Positions 12,292 to 20,892 are shown, counted from the stretch's first letter. The stretch: 64,000 nucleotides of DNA from Chlorogloea purpurea SAG 13.99 (GCA_016903695.1 JADQBB010000018.1:1-64000); one strand, 5' to 3'. The notes: generated from the sequence alone by a model not told the origin. A program made the numbers and translations.

Positions 12292-13470
12292 ATGTTTAAA
12301 AAAAGTCAGCGAGAATTAATTTTATTTGTCTGCTCTACTTCTTTACTAGGAGGGATAATTGCAAGCCCCTCGGTACTGGCACAAACTTCGATACCGATTC
12401 CAGATGGGGAACGAGCTAAACCGTTGGATTTCTTGCCCCCCGATCCTCCCGGCCCGACTTTCCAACCACAGGATATACCTCCTAGCACTCCTTCACCGCC
12501 TCTATACGAGGATAATCAATCCAAACAATGGCAATTGTACCGCTTGAATGTGGATGATCAGGTGTCGATCTCCGTGCCGGATTTTCCCGAATTCAGCGCC
12601 GGATCGATCATCGATCAAGAAGGTAGTATAATTATTCCCATTTTGGGGAGAATTAAAGCTAAAGGGTTAACTTTAGACGAGTTAGAAACGAAAATACGCT
12701 ATGAATTGGGGCAAAAGTTCTTGAAAGAGGAACCGAAAGTCATAGCGGTATTGACCACACCCCGCCCCGTACAATTGACGGTATTGGGAGAGGTGGTACG
12801 CCCCGGTTACTACAACGTCGGGCCTAATACTCCTATACCTCAATTGTTAGTAGCCGCCGGTGGTAGTACGCCGCGGGCGGATCTCCGGGGGGTGGTAGTA
12901 CGCCGATCTTTAGTGGACGGTACGGTACTTGAGCAGAGAGTGGATCTCTATACTCCCCTGCTGACGGGGCAAAGATTACCGGATTTCCGTTTGCAAGGGG
13001 GAGATACGATTATTATCTCCCGATTGGAAGTGGGACAGGAAACAGGTTACGATCGTACTTTAATATCCCGCACGGCCATGATCCAACCCAGTATCACCAT
13101 CCGGGTTCTCGCTCCCCTGCTGCCCTCCGGTACTGCCCTACGTAACGTCACCCTGCCCAACGGCAGTACATTTTTGGATGTGATCGCTAACTTACCCATC
13201 ACCGATCGTTTGCGGATTAACGTTAATGATGTAGCTTTGTTGCGTTTCGATGCAACTAAAGGAAAAGTGGTCAACCAATCTCTCAATCCAGAAGCGGCCA
13301 TTAAAGGTGATATTTCTCAAAATGTCCCCTTGGAAGATCAAGACGTGATCGTGGTATCCCGCACTCTTTTAGGGGAAGTATTCGCATTTTTTAATATCAT
13401 CACCCAGCCGATTCGCGATATTCAAAGCTTCACCACCACCATCAATAATTTTTCCAACGGATACCGTTAA
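12292..13470 (+). CDS. Polysaccharide export protein with SLBB domains (Wza-like)
   Basis: A periplasmic or outer-membrane polysaccharide export protein. The start at ATG 12292 is chosen over an upstream TTG at 12244, which would overlap the previous gene and lengthen the signal peptide unnaturally. From 12292 there is a classical signal peptide ending at about SVLAQ, a proline-rich linker, a Poly_export domain (YRLNVDDQVSISVPDF to DELETKIRYEL) and SLBB domains beginning at VQLTVLGEVVRPGYY. There is no lipobox cysteine, unlike Escherichia coli Wza. With the following Wzc-like gene it forms the classical secretion pair of a Wzx/Wzy-type pathway. Confidence 0.9.
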   Translation: MFKKSQRELILFVCSTSLLGGIIASPSVLAQTSIPIPDGERAKPLDFLPPDPPGPTFQPQDIPPSTPSPPLYEDNQSKQWQLYRLNVDDQVSISVPDFPEFSAGSIIDQEGSIIIPILGRIKAKGLTLDELETKIRYELGQKFLKEEPKVIAVLTTPRPVQLTVLGEVVRPGYYNVGPNTPIPQLLVAAGGSTPRADLRGVVVRRSLVDGTVLEQRVDLYTPLLTGQRLPDFRLQGGDTIIISRLEVGQETGYDRTLISRTAMIQPSITIRVLAPLLPSGTALRNVTLPNGSTFLDVIANLPITDRLRINVNDVALLRFDATKGKVVNQSLNPEAAIKGDISQNVPLEDQDVIVVSRTLLGEVFAFFNIITQPIRDIQSFTTTINNFSNGYR

Positions 13471-13545
13471 AAAACTTTGCTTTTCTTTATCGGTTTCACA
13501 CAGCTAAACGCTAAAATATAAGGCATCTGGGAATAAAAGAAAACT

Positions 13546-15759
13546 ATGGCACCACCGATCGTTACAAGGTTTCTAATTTCGCTCGACCAAAACAAACTCA
13601 TAGGAGCTTTTGTTTTTTTACTCTGTTTGGGCGGCGCAGTAGTATGGGCAATTCTACCAGATCCACAAACTCCGGCCACGAGATACCGGACTTTAGGGCA
13701 ATTAGCGTTTCGAGTGCCCCCACCCGCCTTTACCAGTACGGGTACTCAGCTACAAGAACAGGGAAAGGTTGTCGATAAAGATATGTTGCTCTCGCCTTGG
13801 GTATTAGAAAGAGTAGCCACGAAACTCCAACTCACACCGGAACAAATGCTAGAGATCCGGGATAAAAAACTGAAAATCAAATTCCCCGGCGACGGGCAAA
13901 CGCAGGAGGGAGATAATAAAGGGGGAGCCACACAAACTGCAGAACCCCAAGTTATCACGTTGGAATTGACCGATGTTTCTAAAAATAAATCAGAACTACT
14001 TTTAGAAACTATGATGAAGACGATGGTGGACTATAGCCGATGGGTCAATACCTCTCAATTACGGGCGCGGATCGAAGCCCTCGGTAAACGCCTCGCTAAT
14101 GTACAAGGGGATCTGACGGCCGCCGAAGAAAAATTCTATCGCTACATTAGTAAAGAAGGCTCGGAATTATTAGCTATTCAAGACGGCAGCTTATTCAGTG
14201 CCATCACCAGTAGTCAACAACAACAAAGGGATTTACGTTTACAATTACAGGGCATACAGGGACAGATAGGTAGTCTGACGAAACAGTTAGGGTTATCCCC
14301 AGACCAAGCCTACACATCTTCAGCTTTAAGCGCCGACCCGATCATCGCTAACCTGCGGGCGAGAATTCTAGAAACCGACCTGCAACTCGATCGCCTGCAA
14401 AAAGATTTACGTCCAGAACACCCGACGATCGTACAATTACGCAAAGATCAACAGGTGAACGAAAATCTACTCAAACAAAGAGCGGCGGAAGTTATCGGCA
14501 AAGATGGTATATTAGTACCGCTGCCGAGTAAAATCCGCCAAGAAAGTAACCTTGATCCCACCAGGCAAGATCTAGCGAGTCAATTAGTATCTTTGCAAAC
14601 CCAGAAAGAAGGTTTGATCAAGCAGTTAGAATCCCTCGTCAAACAAGAGAAACAATTACGCACGGAGTACGAGCGCTATCCCGATAAGCAACTCAAACAA
14701 GCCCGATTGGTACAGGCGGTAGAGTTTCAACGGGTGATCTATCAAAACATTCTTACCGCCCTCGTAGACGCACAATCGGCAGAAGCGGAAACCGTGGGTA
14801 GTCTCACCGTCGCCCAAACCCCCGTCTCTCAAACTCTGGCTGTTCTCGATGGCAAAAAAAATCGCTTCCTGATCGTCCTCGGTGGCTTGGGATTGGGAAC
14901 TCTGGCGGGTTTGGGGACGATATTCCTCCTCGCCGTCCTTGACGACCGCCTCCACAGCGCCGATGAAATTAACGACTCCCTCGGTAATCGAGAAGTGTTG
15001 ATATTGGGTCAGTTGCCTTTAATCCCCCCCCCGGAAAAACCGATCCTGGTCGATGGACATCAAGAATACCTAGCTTATTACGAGCGTTTCCGTAGTAATC
15101 TGCGCCGTCTGGGCACGGAAACGTCCAAGGTGGTAATCATTACCAGTATCAGCGGCAGAGAAGGAAAATCCGTCACCGCTTATAATTTAGCGATCGCCGC
15201 TTCCCTGGCAGGTCGGAGAACTCTACTAGTAGAAGCGGATTTACGATCGGTTTCTCAAGCGATGGCGATCGGCGTTAATCCAGATCCCGAATCTTTCCGC
15301 GAACCCCTCCTCTATTACGGTGCGCGCAGTAAGTCCATCCGTCTCGCTCCCGACATCGAAAACCTGTCGATCCTGCCCAGTCCGGGGCCCCAAAGACAAG
15401 CCGCGGCTATTATCGAATCCAGCGAGTTACAGTTACTCCTGAAAGATGCCAGAGGTCGTTTTGACCTGGTGGTGGTGGACACCCCCTCTCTATCGAGTTG
15501 TAACGACGCTCTCCTACTAGAACCTCTCACCGATGGCATTATTCTCGTGACTCGTCCAGGTATCACCAAATCTAGCCTTCTGGGTGAAGCGATCGATCAA
15601 CTAGAAGAAGCGGAAGTCTCCGTGTTGGGTGCGGTGGTCAATTGTGCCGAAACCGCGACCGTCAGCTCACCGGGTGAGAATAATATTAATACAGTTACCG
15701 TAGTCAACAATGATGACATTTCGGAGACAGAAAAAGTAGAAGTGGGTAGCCAAAAATAA
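13546..15759 (+). CDS. Wzc/GumC-like polysaccharide copolymerase with C-terminal kinase-like ATPase domain
   Basis: Inner-membrane chain-length regulator for exported polysaccharide, fused to a BY-kinase-type ATPase. It has a transmembrane helix near residues 20-38, a long periplasmic coiled coil (about 150-420), a second helix near 445-465 and a cytoplasmic ATPase domain. Walker A is SGREGKSVTAYNLA (the usual Pro-Gly before EGKS is replaced), Walker A' is LLVEADLR and Walker B is LVVVDTPS. The C-terminal tail has no tyrosine cluster, so autophosphorylation of the usual kind is doubtful and the domain may act only as an ATP switch. It lies 75 bases after the SLBB export gene. Confidence 0.9.
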   Translation: MAPPIVTRFLISLDQNKLIGAFVFLLCLGGAVVWAILPDPQTPATRYRTLGQLAFRVPPPAFTSTGTQLQEQGKVVDKDMLLSPWVLERVATKLQLTPEQMLEIRDKKLKIKFPGDGQTQEGDNKGGATQTAEPQVITLELTDVSKNKSELLLETMMKTMVDYSRWVNTSQLRARIEALGKRLANVQGDLTAAEEKFYRYISKEGSELLAIQDGSLFSAITSSQQQQRDLRLQLQGIQGQIGSLTKQLGLSPDQAYTSSALSADPIIANLRARILETDLQLDRLQKDLRPEHPTIVQLRKDQQVNENLLKQRAAEVIGKDGILVPLPSKIRQESNLDPTRQDLASQLVSLQTQKEGLIKQLESLVKQEKQLRTEYERYPDKQLKQARLVQAVEFQRVIYQNILTALVDAQSAEAETVGSLTVAQTPVSQTLAVLDGKKNRFLIVLGGLGLGTLAGLGTIFLLAVLDDRLHSADEINDSLGNREVLILGQLPLIPPPEKPILVDGHQEYLAYYERFRSNLRRLGTETSKVVIITSISGREGKSVTAYNLAIAASLAGRRTLLVEADLRSVSQAMAIGVNPDPESFREPLLYYGARSKSIRLAPDIENLSILPSPGPQRQAAAIIESSELQLLLKDARGRFDLVVVDTPSLSSCNDALLLEPLTDGIILVTRPGITKSSLLGEAIDQLEEAEVSVLGAVVNCAETATVSSPGENNINTVTVVNNDDISETEKVEVGSQK

Positions 15760-15763
15760 ACTC

Positions 15764-16222
15764 TCAGAGAAATTCCCAGTGGCTGAAAGTAGCGGCCTGC
15801 CCTCTATAACGCCCGTTTCTATCGGTTAAATTCCAAACCACGGCCCTATCAATACGGAAGCGTTGGCCCTTGCCAGTGACTCTCACCCCTTGATAGTAAT
15901 CTATATAACCTTGCGATCGTACTTTCGCTAACATTCTCTCTCTTTCCTCTTCCCCTAATTCGTCTCCCGCCACGGTGGCACGAGATGGAGTCCTAGTTAA
16001 TTCCTCCCAGGTTAGTTGCCATAGATCTAAAGCGCATTGATTGCCGTAGTTAAATATAGGATCTATTTCGATGCCGTGAGAGACCACGGGGAAGGTTGCC
16101 AAGTATAAGGATTGAGCTTCATCTCCCGATCTAGGAAGGAGACACTTTCCTAGTAACTGTTCGTAGCTATCTAGGAGTAATGTGGTATGGGCGATGATTT
16201 CGGGGGTTTTCCACGGGGGCAT
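15764..16222 (-). CDS. MEKHLA domain protein
   Basis: A 152-residue protein matching the MEKHLA domain, a PAS-like sensory fold found alone in cyanobacteria and at the end of plant HD-ZIP III factors. Supporting stretches are HTTLLLDSYEQLLG at the N-terminus, IFNYGNQCALDLWQLTWEEL in the centre and IDRAVVWNLTD near the C-terminus. The ligand and role are unknown. Its ATG overlaps the stop of the metallo-hydrolase gene (TGATG), so the two are translationally coupled. It ends 4 bases from the convergent Wzc-like gene. Confidence 0.88.
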   Translation of the reverse strand: MPPWKTPEIIAHTTLLLDSYEQLLGKCLLPRSGDEAQSLYLATFPVVSHGIEIDPIFNYGNQCALDLWQLTWEELTRTPSRATVAGDELGEEERERMLAKVRSQGYIDYYQGVRVTGKGQRFRIDRAVVWNLTDRNGRYRGQAATFSHWEFL

Positions 16223-16980
16223 CAGTTGAGAAGCGGTGTGAAGGTTTGTCCTGGTTGGGGGTCGATGACTTGGGTATCGAGGCCGTTATCCGTAAGTTTT
16301 TGGCGGAATTGTTCGGGGCTTCCTGCGGCTTTGAGGAGCGATATTAGTAAGCCCTCGAAGCTAATGTCTCCCCCAGCAGCGGTAGGGATGATAACTTGAG
16401 GTTTCAGCCATTGGCAAAGTTCTAAGGCGCTGCTTTCCCCTTTGATCACCGAACCGAGAACCGGTATTTTCAAGTCTATTATCGGGGTTATGACTACGTC
16501 TATGGGAACTGATTCTTTCAGGGTGGGGGAGTGATAGCCGTGGGGTTCGTAATAAAGGCTTTTGTTATCGGTCAAGTCGGTGAGGATATAACCGTTTTCT
16601 AAGGTGGTGGGACCGATCGGTGAGCCGATTACGGCTTTAATCTTCACCGTATCGAGGAGCAATTCCTGTCCGTGCTGTAGAGGGGTAACTTTTGTATAAC
16701 CTAATTCTTTGGCTACTTTAGCGCCGCCAGGAGAGGCGATCACGGGGATAGATTTATCGAGTTTTTTTAAGGTGGGGGGATGGGCGTGATCTTCTAGCCC
16801 TTGGGAGAGGAGGATTAGATCGATGCGATCGGGTATATCTCGCTTAGAGGTTTTAATGCCTCTGAATAACCAAGGTAGATTACCGAAAACTAGATCATCC
16901 ACCAGCCAAGGATCTAAGAGAATTCTTTGACCGCCGATTTCAATTAACCAAGAGTTACTATCAAACCAAGTTAACTGCAT
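16222..16980 (-). CDS. Metallo-beta-lactamase fold hydrolase (UlaG-like), divergent metal site
   Basis: A 252-residue beta-lactamase-fold protein. The start MQLTWFDSNSWLIEI and the LLDPWLVDD strand fit the UlaG-like group. The canonical THxHxDH metal motif reads SQGLEDHAH here (about residues 59-67), losing the first two histidines but keeping Asp-His; this variant seems to be a subgroup property rather than decay, because the rest of the domain is intact. Catalysis is therefore uncertain. It is the first gene of a two-gene unit with the MEKHLA gene; the unit may be a sensing and hydrolysis pair, which is inference. Confidence 0.82.
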   Translation of the reverse strand: MQLTWFDSNSWLIEIGGQRILLDPWLVDDLVFGNLPWLFRGIKTSKRDIPDRIDLILLSQGLEDHAHPPTLKKLDKSIPVIASPGGAKVAKELGYTKVTPLQHGQELLLDTVKIKAVIGSPIGPTTLENGYILTDLTDNKSLYYEPHGYHSPTLKESVPIDVVITPIIDLKIPVLGSVIKGESSALELCQWLKPQVIIPTAAGGDISFEGLLISLLKAAGSPEQFRQKLTDNGLDTQVIDPQPGQTFTPLLN

Positions 16981-17049
16981 GAATTACCTTTTAAGTTCAC
17001 CCCCTCTATTGTAGGGCTAAATTATTTACTCCGTAACAGATACGCTCCC

Positions 17050-17063
17050 TTTGCTAGGGGATA
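17050..17063 (-). repeat. Copy 1 of the TATCCCCTAGCAAA repeat
   Basis: TTTGCTAGGGGATA, the reverse complement of the core repeated seven times between 17.05 and 18.46 kb. Only the core is conserved here. It lies between the metallo-hydrolase start and the large hairpin copy. Confidence 0.75.
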
Positions 17064-17122
17064 CAGAATTACTATTTTATTCTCTACCTTCCCTACCGAG
17101 GCGAATTGGAGAAGTTGAAGTG

Positions 17123-17211
17123 AATCAATTTATTGGTACAGGTATATCCCCTAGCAAACCGCAGTAAAAAACTATTTTGCTAGGGGATAAATATGTACTA
17201 ATAAATTGATT
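17123..17211. repeat. MITE-like 89-bp inverted repeat containing copies 2 and 3 of the TATCCCCTAGCAAA core
   Basis: Two 36-base arms (17123-17158 and 17176-17211) match at 32 of 36 positions when folded, around a 17-base centre. Each arm has AATCAATTTATT at its outer end, a GTACA block and the inner core TATCCCCTAGCAAA. Ends of the same kind recur at 17938-18021 and 18413-18439. There is no ORF inside, so it resembles a miniature inverted-repeat element or a large operator/terminator hairpin. It lies 34 bases beyond the stop of the XRE gene and could also end that transcript. Confidence 0.8.
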
Positions 17212-17244
17212 AGGGATTGGATGTTAACCGGCGATGCGGATCGA

Positions 17245-17604
17245 TTATACCTGTACCATGCGTTGCCCGACTGCAATCATCAGGGCGGCGAATTCCGATG
17301 AATCGAGGGCTTTGACGAACTCCTCCGGCGATGTGGTCATGCGGCGGGCTTGTCCTATCAAAGCCCTACAATATTCCTCGAAAAAGCCGGGGTAGTGTTC
17401 CTCGATCGCCAGTAGTATATTGAAGAAATCGCTCAGACGGGGAGAATCTTCTCCCTGACGGATACGGGAGATGTTATTGGGAGTTCTGCCAGTCCATTGA
17501 GCTAAAGACTTTCCCTGTATGCCGTGGCGATCGAGTGTTTCTCGAAAAACCCTACTGAACAGATCCCGATCGCCGTTCGGATTCAATTCGTTAATTTTTG
17601 CCAT
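17245..17604 (-). CDS. XRE-family helix-turn-helix protein
   Basis: A 119-residue DNA-binding protein. The HTH lies at about residues 33-60: KSLAQWTGRTPNNISRIRQG is a typical XRE recognition unit, followed by DSPRLSDFFNILLAIEE. The C-terminal half (residues 70-119) is helical and has no domain I recognise. It lies within the accessory patch full of TATCCCCTAGCAAA repeats, so it could bind those repeats, which is a guess. It is transcribed away from the two small ORFs to its right. Confidence 0.82.
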   Translation of the reverse strand: MAKINELNPNGDRDLFSRVFRETLDRHGIQGKSLAQWTGRTPNNISRIRQGEDSPRLSDFFNILLAIEEHYPGFFEEYCRALIGQARRMTTSPEEFVKALDSSEFAALMIAVGQRMVQV

Positions 17605-17828
17605 TTTTGTCAGAAGCGATAGATAATCTTGATGCTATAATCAATCTCATGGATTTATTGATTACATCTAAGAGGTCATTCAATTATGACATACGCGTGA
17701 GACAAACTACCACCCCTCACTAAATCCGTGGTCGGGAGCGATCGCTGTTTGATATTGAGTTAATAAAAATGTAGCCTCATAATCCGTAGCGGTTAAGGGC
17801 TAAAACACATTAAATTGTTACGACTATT

Positions 17829-17948
17829 ATGACACGTACTAAACTGGCGGGGGGATTCTATCCTCTCCAAGCTCCTAATACTATTAACAGCTTCCACGCC
17901 TTAGAAGAAGAGGATTTTTCTTTTCTGGCGAACACTCATAGTACATAA
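17829..17948 (+). pseudogene. N-terminal fragment of a plasmid/HTH-type cyanobacterial protein
   Basis: A 39-residue ORF starting MTRTKLAGGFYPLQ. That opening resembles the N-terminus of HTH proteins carried by cyanobacterial plasmids and repeated elements, which from memory begin with a similar TKL-GGFYPLQ stretch. After about 14 residues the similarity is lost, and the stop codon lies inside repeat copy 4. I read it as a leftover 5' end of a gene interrupted by the repeat. The interval 17605-17828 holds nothing else apart from a five-codon ORF at 17686-17700 and one GCGATCGC site. Confidence 0.45.
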
Positions 17949-17964
17949 ATATACCCTAGCAAAA
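17938..17964 (+). repeat. Copy 4 of the 27-base repeat
   Basis: The 27-base unit beginning ATAGTACATA and ending ACCCTAGCAAAA; it matches copy 5 at 25 of 27 bases in direct orientation, 57 bases upstream. It supplies the stop codon of the small fragment at 17829. Confidence 0.8.
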
Positions 17965-17994
17965 CCTTCGATCGAGCGAAATCGTACCGGCTTA

Positions 17995-18021
17995 ATAGTA
18001 CATATATATCCCCTAGCAAAA
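17995..18021 (+). repeat. Copy 5 of the 27-base repeat
   Basis: Begins ATAGTACATATATAT and ends with the core CCCCTAGCAAAA. It is inverted relative to copy 6 (25 of 27 matching), so copies 5 and 6 bracket the small gene at 18053-18421 like terminal inverted repeats. Confidence 0.82.
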
Positions 18022-18052
18022 AGTCACGCAACTTTGTGGAGCGGTAATTAAT

Positions 18053-18421
18053 ATGACACACTCCCCGGCGGTGAAGCAGTGCTTTGGTGAAGATACTAGC
18101 CAAGATGCGACGACCACCGCGCCGACCAAAAAACCGAAGCGACCTAGGGGGCAAGGGTCGGGCTATTTCATCATCACCCATGCCAACCAAGGTAAATACG
18201 GCAAGAAATACCCCCAAACTTCCTATCAAGTCGAGTTCGGGAAAAGAAAGCGCTCTGTCTATATCCCTGCCGAGAAGGTGGAAGAGATTCGCAGACTTCA
18301 TACTTTGTGTTGCCCGATTCTAGAGATATTGAGTGTCATTGATTCTCCGAAATCCCGATGCGTTGCCGAGGAATATAGAAATTATCTGGAGAACAAGAAA
18401 AGCAAATTATCGTTTTGCTAG
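18053..18421 (+). CDS. Small basic cyanobacterial protein inside an inverted repeat
   Basis: A 122-residue ORF. The conserved-looking core starts with RGQGSGYFIITHANQGK, followed by a strand ending in RSVYIPAEKVEEIRRL and an EILSVI helix; this Gly-x-Gly, aromatic strand and YIP-helix layout is seen in small cyanobacterial accessory proteins of unknown function. The Thr/Lys-rich N-terminus (residues 15-35) is basic and disordered. The last residues and the stop lie inside repeat copy 6, so the 3' end was probably rewritten by the repeat. The gene is bracketed by inverted copies 5 and 6, so it may be cargo of a small element. Function not recognised. Confidence 0.6.
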   Translation: MTHSPAVKQCFGEDTSQDATTTAPTKKPKRPRGQGSGYFIITHANQGKYGKKYPQTSYQVEFGKRKRSVYIPAEKVEEIRRLHTLCCPILEILSVIDSPKSRCVAEEYRNYLENKKSKLSFC

Positions 18422-18439
18422 GGGATATAGATGTACTAA
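18413..18439 (-). repeat. Copy 6 of the 27-base repeat (inverted)
   Basis: TTTTGCTAGGGGATA followed by a block ending GTACTAA, the reverse complement of copy 5 with two mismatches. It provides the last residues and stop codon of the ORF at 18053. Confidence 0.8.
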
Positions 18440-18444
18440 GAGGG

Positions 18445-18459
18445 TATCCCCTACCAAAA
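18445..18459 (+). repeat. Copy 7 of the repeat core (one mismatch)
   Basis: TATCCCCTACCAAAA, differing from the consensus by one base (G to C), placed five bases after copy 6 in the opposite orientation. Confidence 0.65.
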
Positions 18460-18498
18460 GCTGGTGAGAGAGATGAGCCAAGAAGACGTGAAGTAGAA

Positions 18499-18684
18499 TT
18501 AATACCCTTTCAAGGCTTCATCTCTTTTGGCGACGGCCCAGACGGCGTGGATACTGCCTGGAATCCAACCCACGAGGGTGAGGAGAATATTAATGATTAA
18601 AGTCGTACCCACCCCGTAGGTGAGAAAAACGCTGACAGGGGGTAAAACGAAGGCTAGTACATATTTAAGTAATGGGTTATTCAT
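18499..18684 (-). CDS. Pmp3/YqaE family small membrane protein
   Basis: A 61-residue hydrophobic protein with two membrane helices, matching the Pmp3/UPF0057 family: VLAFVLPPVSVFLTYG in the first helix and LLTLVGWIPGSIHAVW in the second. Family members are small plasma-membrane proteins often induced by cold or salt and linked to ion homeostasis. It lies just outside the repeat patch and before a group of stress-type genes. Confidence 0.92.
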   Translation of the reverse strand: MNNPLLKYVLAFVLPPVSVFLTYGVGTTLIINILLTLVGWIPGSIHAVWAVAKRDEALKGY

Positions 18685-18730
18685 ATTTCATTTTTACCTG
18701 GATTTTTCTATACTTCCATTGTCAGACAGA

Positions 18731-18772
18731 AGATAGGTAACTTCCTTCTATCATCGGAAACATTACCTATCT
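18731..18772. terminator. Inverted repeat downstream of the GH13 gene
   Basis: AGATAGGTAA (18731-18740) pairs perfectly with TTACCTATCT (18763-18772) around a 22-base loop, 13 bases past the GH13 stop. No strong T-run follows on the minus strand, so it may be a weak terminator or an mRNA 3' hairpin. Confidence 0.4.
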
Positions 18773-18784
18773 ATTTCTTGAGAA

Positions 18785-20446
18785 TTAACTCTGCCAAACG
18801 AAGACTTTAGCCTCGAATTCTCCCAAGTCCACTATAAGGGTATCGTCTCCAGACTCTACATCATAGTTAGTCGTCCATTCGTGCCACTTGCCGTTAGCCG
18901 GGAAGTTGGGTACACTATAACCCGCTAGAAACTGTTCGGAGAAGTTAGCCACTACTACCACACGAGAGCCTTCATCGTTCCAACGGGTGAAGGCGATAAC
19001 TTTAGCTTCGGGGTTTTCGTGGAAGAAGTCGATATTATTGGTGTGTAAAGCGCGGTTGGATTTACGCAGGGAGATTAAACCTTTGTAGTATTCAAAAAGA
19101 CCCTTGTTGAGATCGTTACCCAGTAAATTCCAGTCGATTTTCGCCGCGTCGGGGGTTTTGTGCTTGTACTCGCCGAACTCTTCTCCCATCCAGAACATAG
19201 GTATACCCACGGCGGTCATCACCATCACGGAACCGAGTTTCCGGCGGCGGAAGGCTTCATCGTCAAAAATACCTCGATCGCCCAATTCCGCCATCACATG
19301 GTTATGATCGTGATTGGTAAGATAGTTGACCACATTAGTCGCACCCATGAAACCTTGACGTTTGGGGTCGAGAACATCTTTAAGACGCTCCAGGTCGAAA
19401 GTTTGCCCGGTGATATGCTCTAAAACCGTGTGATAGAAACTTTCGTGCCAACAACCATCCATCGGCCCGTCTATATTGGTGATAGCCGTGGTTTCGGGAA
19501 TATGTTCGGCCACGTTATAAAAAGGTTTCGCCCCGGCGGCTTGTTTCGTCTCTTGGACGATCCAGTGCATGAAATCGTAATTAGCTATCTGTCGGGCCGC
19601 ATCGTAACGGATACCGTCGATGTGATATTCGCCAATCCAGAAACGCACCGTATCACCGATGAATTTTCTCGCGGGATAGGTTTCTAATTTCTCGTCGTAG
19701 TGTTCGTAGTTGAATTCAGGCCCCCAGTTATTATCAGGGTCACGGGGTGCGTGATGATACCAGTAATCGTGGTCGATCTGGGTCAGGGGCGCGGAAGCTT
19801 CGGAGTGATTATATACACCATCCATTATCACCCTGATACCTCTGGCGTGGAACTCATCGATCATTTTTTTCAAATCTTTCGTGGGGCCATAACTGGTTTC
19901 CGGGGCGAAGAAATGGCGCGGGTTATAACCCCAACTGTAATCACCTGGATATTCTTTAACAGGAAGTATTTCCACGGCGTTGATTCCCAGGTCGCACAGG
20001 TAATCTATTTTTTCGATGACGTGTTTGTATTGACCTCTGGCGAGGGGGTCATCTTCGCCGCCGGAAAAGTCGGCTACGTGCATTTCGTAGATAACTAATT
20101 CTTCATCGGCCGGTAAGGGCTTATCATCGTGCATCCACACGTAATCATCGACGATTCTTTCCCCATCTTTAATACGGATGATGGCGTTTTCTTCTTCTTT
20201 TCTCCCGTCTACGTCGGTGGCGTAGGGGTCGGTAACATCCACCCATTGATCCGGTTCAAAAAACCAAGATTTAGATTGTACTCGAAATTTATATTGATAC
20301 TGACCGTCTTCTATATCTACTGTGACTCGAAAATATCCATCCTCTCCTTTTTCCATGGGGATTTCTTCCCAATTAGAAAATGAGCCAATTAATGATACTT
20401 TTTCGTTATATGGAGCGAATAAATTAAATTCAATAGGGCTGGCCAT
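18785..20446 (-). CDS. GH13 alpha-amylase family enzyme with N-terminal CBM48 (branching-enzyme-like)
   Basis: A glycoside hydrolase family 13 enzyme acting on alpha-glucans such as glycogen. ATG 20446 is chosen because AGAGGA lies eight bases upstream and the protein then starts MASPIEFNLFAPYNE; an upstream start at 20527 adds an unlikely tail. Residues 1-95 form a CBM48 carbohydrate-binding domain (IGSFSNWEEIP). The catalytic barrel has the nucleophile D282 in GIRYDAA, general acid E314 in VAEHIPE and transition-state Asp D380 in LTNHDHNH, with conserved region I as DGVYNH. Length is 553. It resembles a short cyanobacterial group near branching enzymes and amylases; whether it branches or hydrolyses cannot be told here. 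Confidence 0.88.
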   Translation of the reverse strand: MASPIEFNLFAPYNEKVSLIGSFSNWEEIPMEKGEDGYFRVTVDIEDGQYQYKFRVQSKSWFFEPDQWVDVTDPYATDVDGRKEEENAIIRIKDGERIVDDYVWMHDDKPLPADEELVIYEMHVADFSGGEDDPLARGQYKHVIEKIDYLCDLGINAVEILPVKEYPGDYSWGYNPRHFFAPETSYGPTKDLKKMIDEFHARGIRVIMDGVYNHSEASAPLTQIDHDYWYHHAPRDPDNNWGPEFNYEHYDEKLETYPARKFIGDTVRFWIGEYHIDGIRYDAARQIANYDFMHWIVQETKQAAGAKPFYNVAEHIPETTAITNIDGPMDGCWHESFYHTVLEHITGQTFDLERLKDVLDPKRQGFMGATNVVNYLTNHDHNHVMAELGDRGIFDDEAFRRRKLGSVMVMTAVGIPMFWMGEEFGEYKHKTPDAAKIDWNLLGNDLNKGLFEYYKGLISLRKSNRALHTNNIDFFHENPEAKVIAFTRWNDEGSRVVVVANFSEQFLAGYSVPNFPANGKWHEWTTNYDVESGDDTLIVDLGEFEAKVFVWQS

Positions 20447-20656
20447 CAAATTTCCTCTAAAAAGATGAGATTGTTTAATACAATTATTGATAGTATTTCT
20501 TTTCCTCACATCTAGCTCAAGAAACAATTTTTTTATACTTGTATCCCTTTGGGAATAGCTTTTAAATCAGTCTTTTAACAGAGTACATTTTCCCTGGCGC
20601 TCGGCTAGATTGAATGTAGTGAATTTAACAAAAGATTTATTACAGGAGTATCTACT

Positions 20657-20848
20657 ATGGGTTTAGAAGACAGAGCAAAAGCTGCAGCCAAAAATATCGA
20701 AGGCAAAGCACAGGAAGCGGTAGGAAATGTTACTGGAGATCCAGAAACTCAAGCTAAAGGTAAGTCTAAGCAGGCAGAAGCCAACGTGCGTAACGTAGTG
20801 GAAGATGTCAAAGACAATATTAAAGACGCTCAAAATGACGAGCATTAA
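20657..20848 (+). CDS. CsbD family stress protein
   Basis: A 63-residue, highly charged, cysteine-free protein matching CsbD: KNIEGKAQEAVGNVTGDPE and AKGKSKQAEANV are family hallmarks. CsbD-like proteins are abundant general-stress proteins of unknown mechanism, probably helical and partly disordered. It has an AGGAG site and is followed by a strong terminator, so it is transcribed alone. Confidence 0.94.
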   Translation: MGLEDRAKAAAKNIEGKAQEAVGNVTGDPETQAKGKSKQAEANVRNVVEDVKDNIKDAQNDEH

Positions 20849-20892
20849 TAATAGATAACATAGGCTTTTAACGGATTCAAATCTCCTAACTA

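Noticed and set aside
17686-17700. Five-codon ORF after an AAGAGG site
   Set aside because: Too short to support as a gene; may be chance or a leader remnant.
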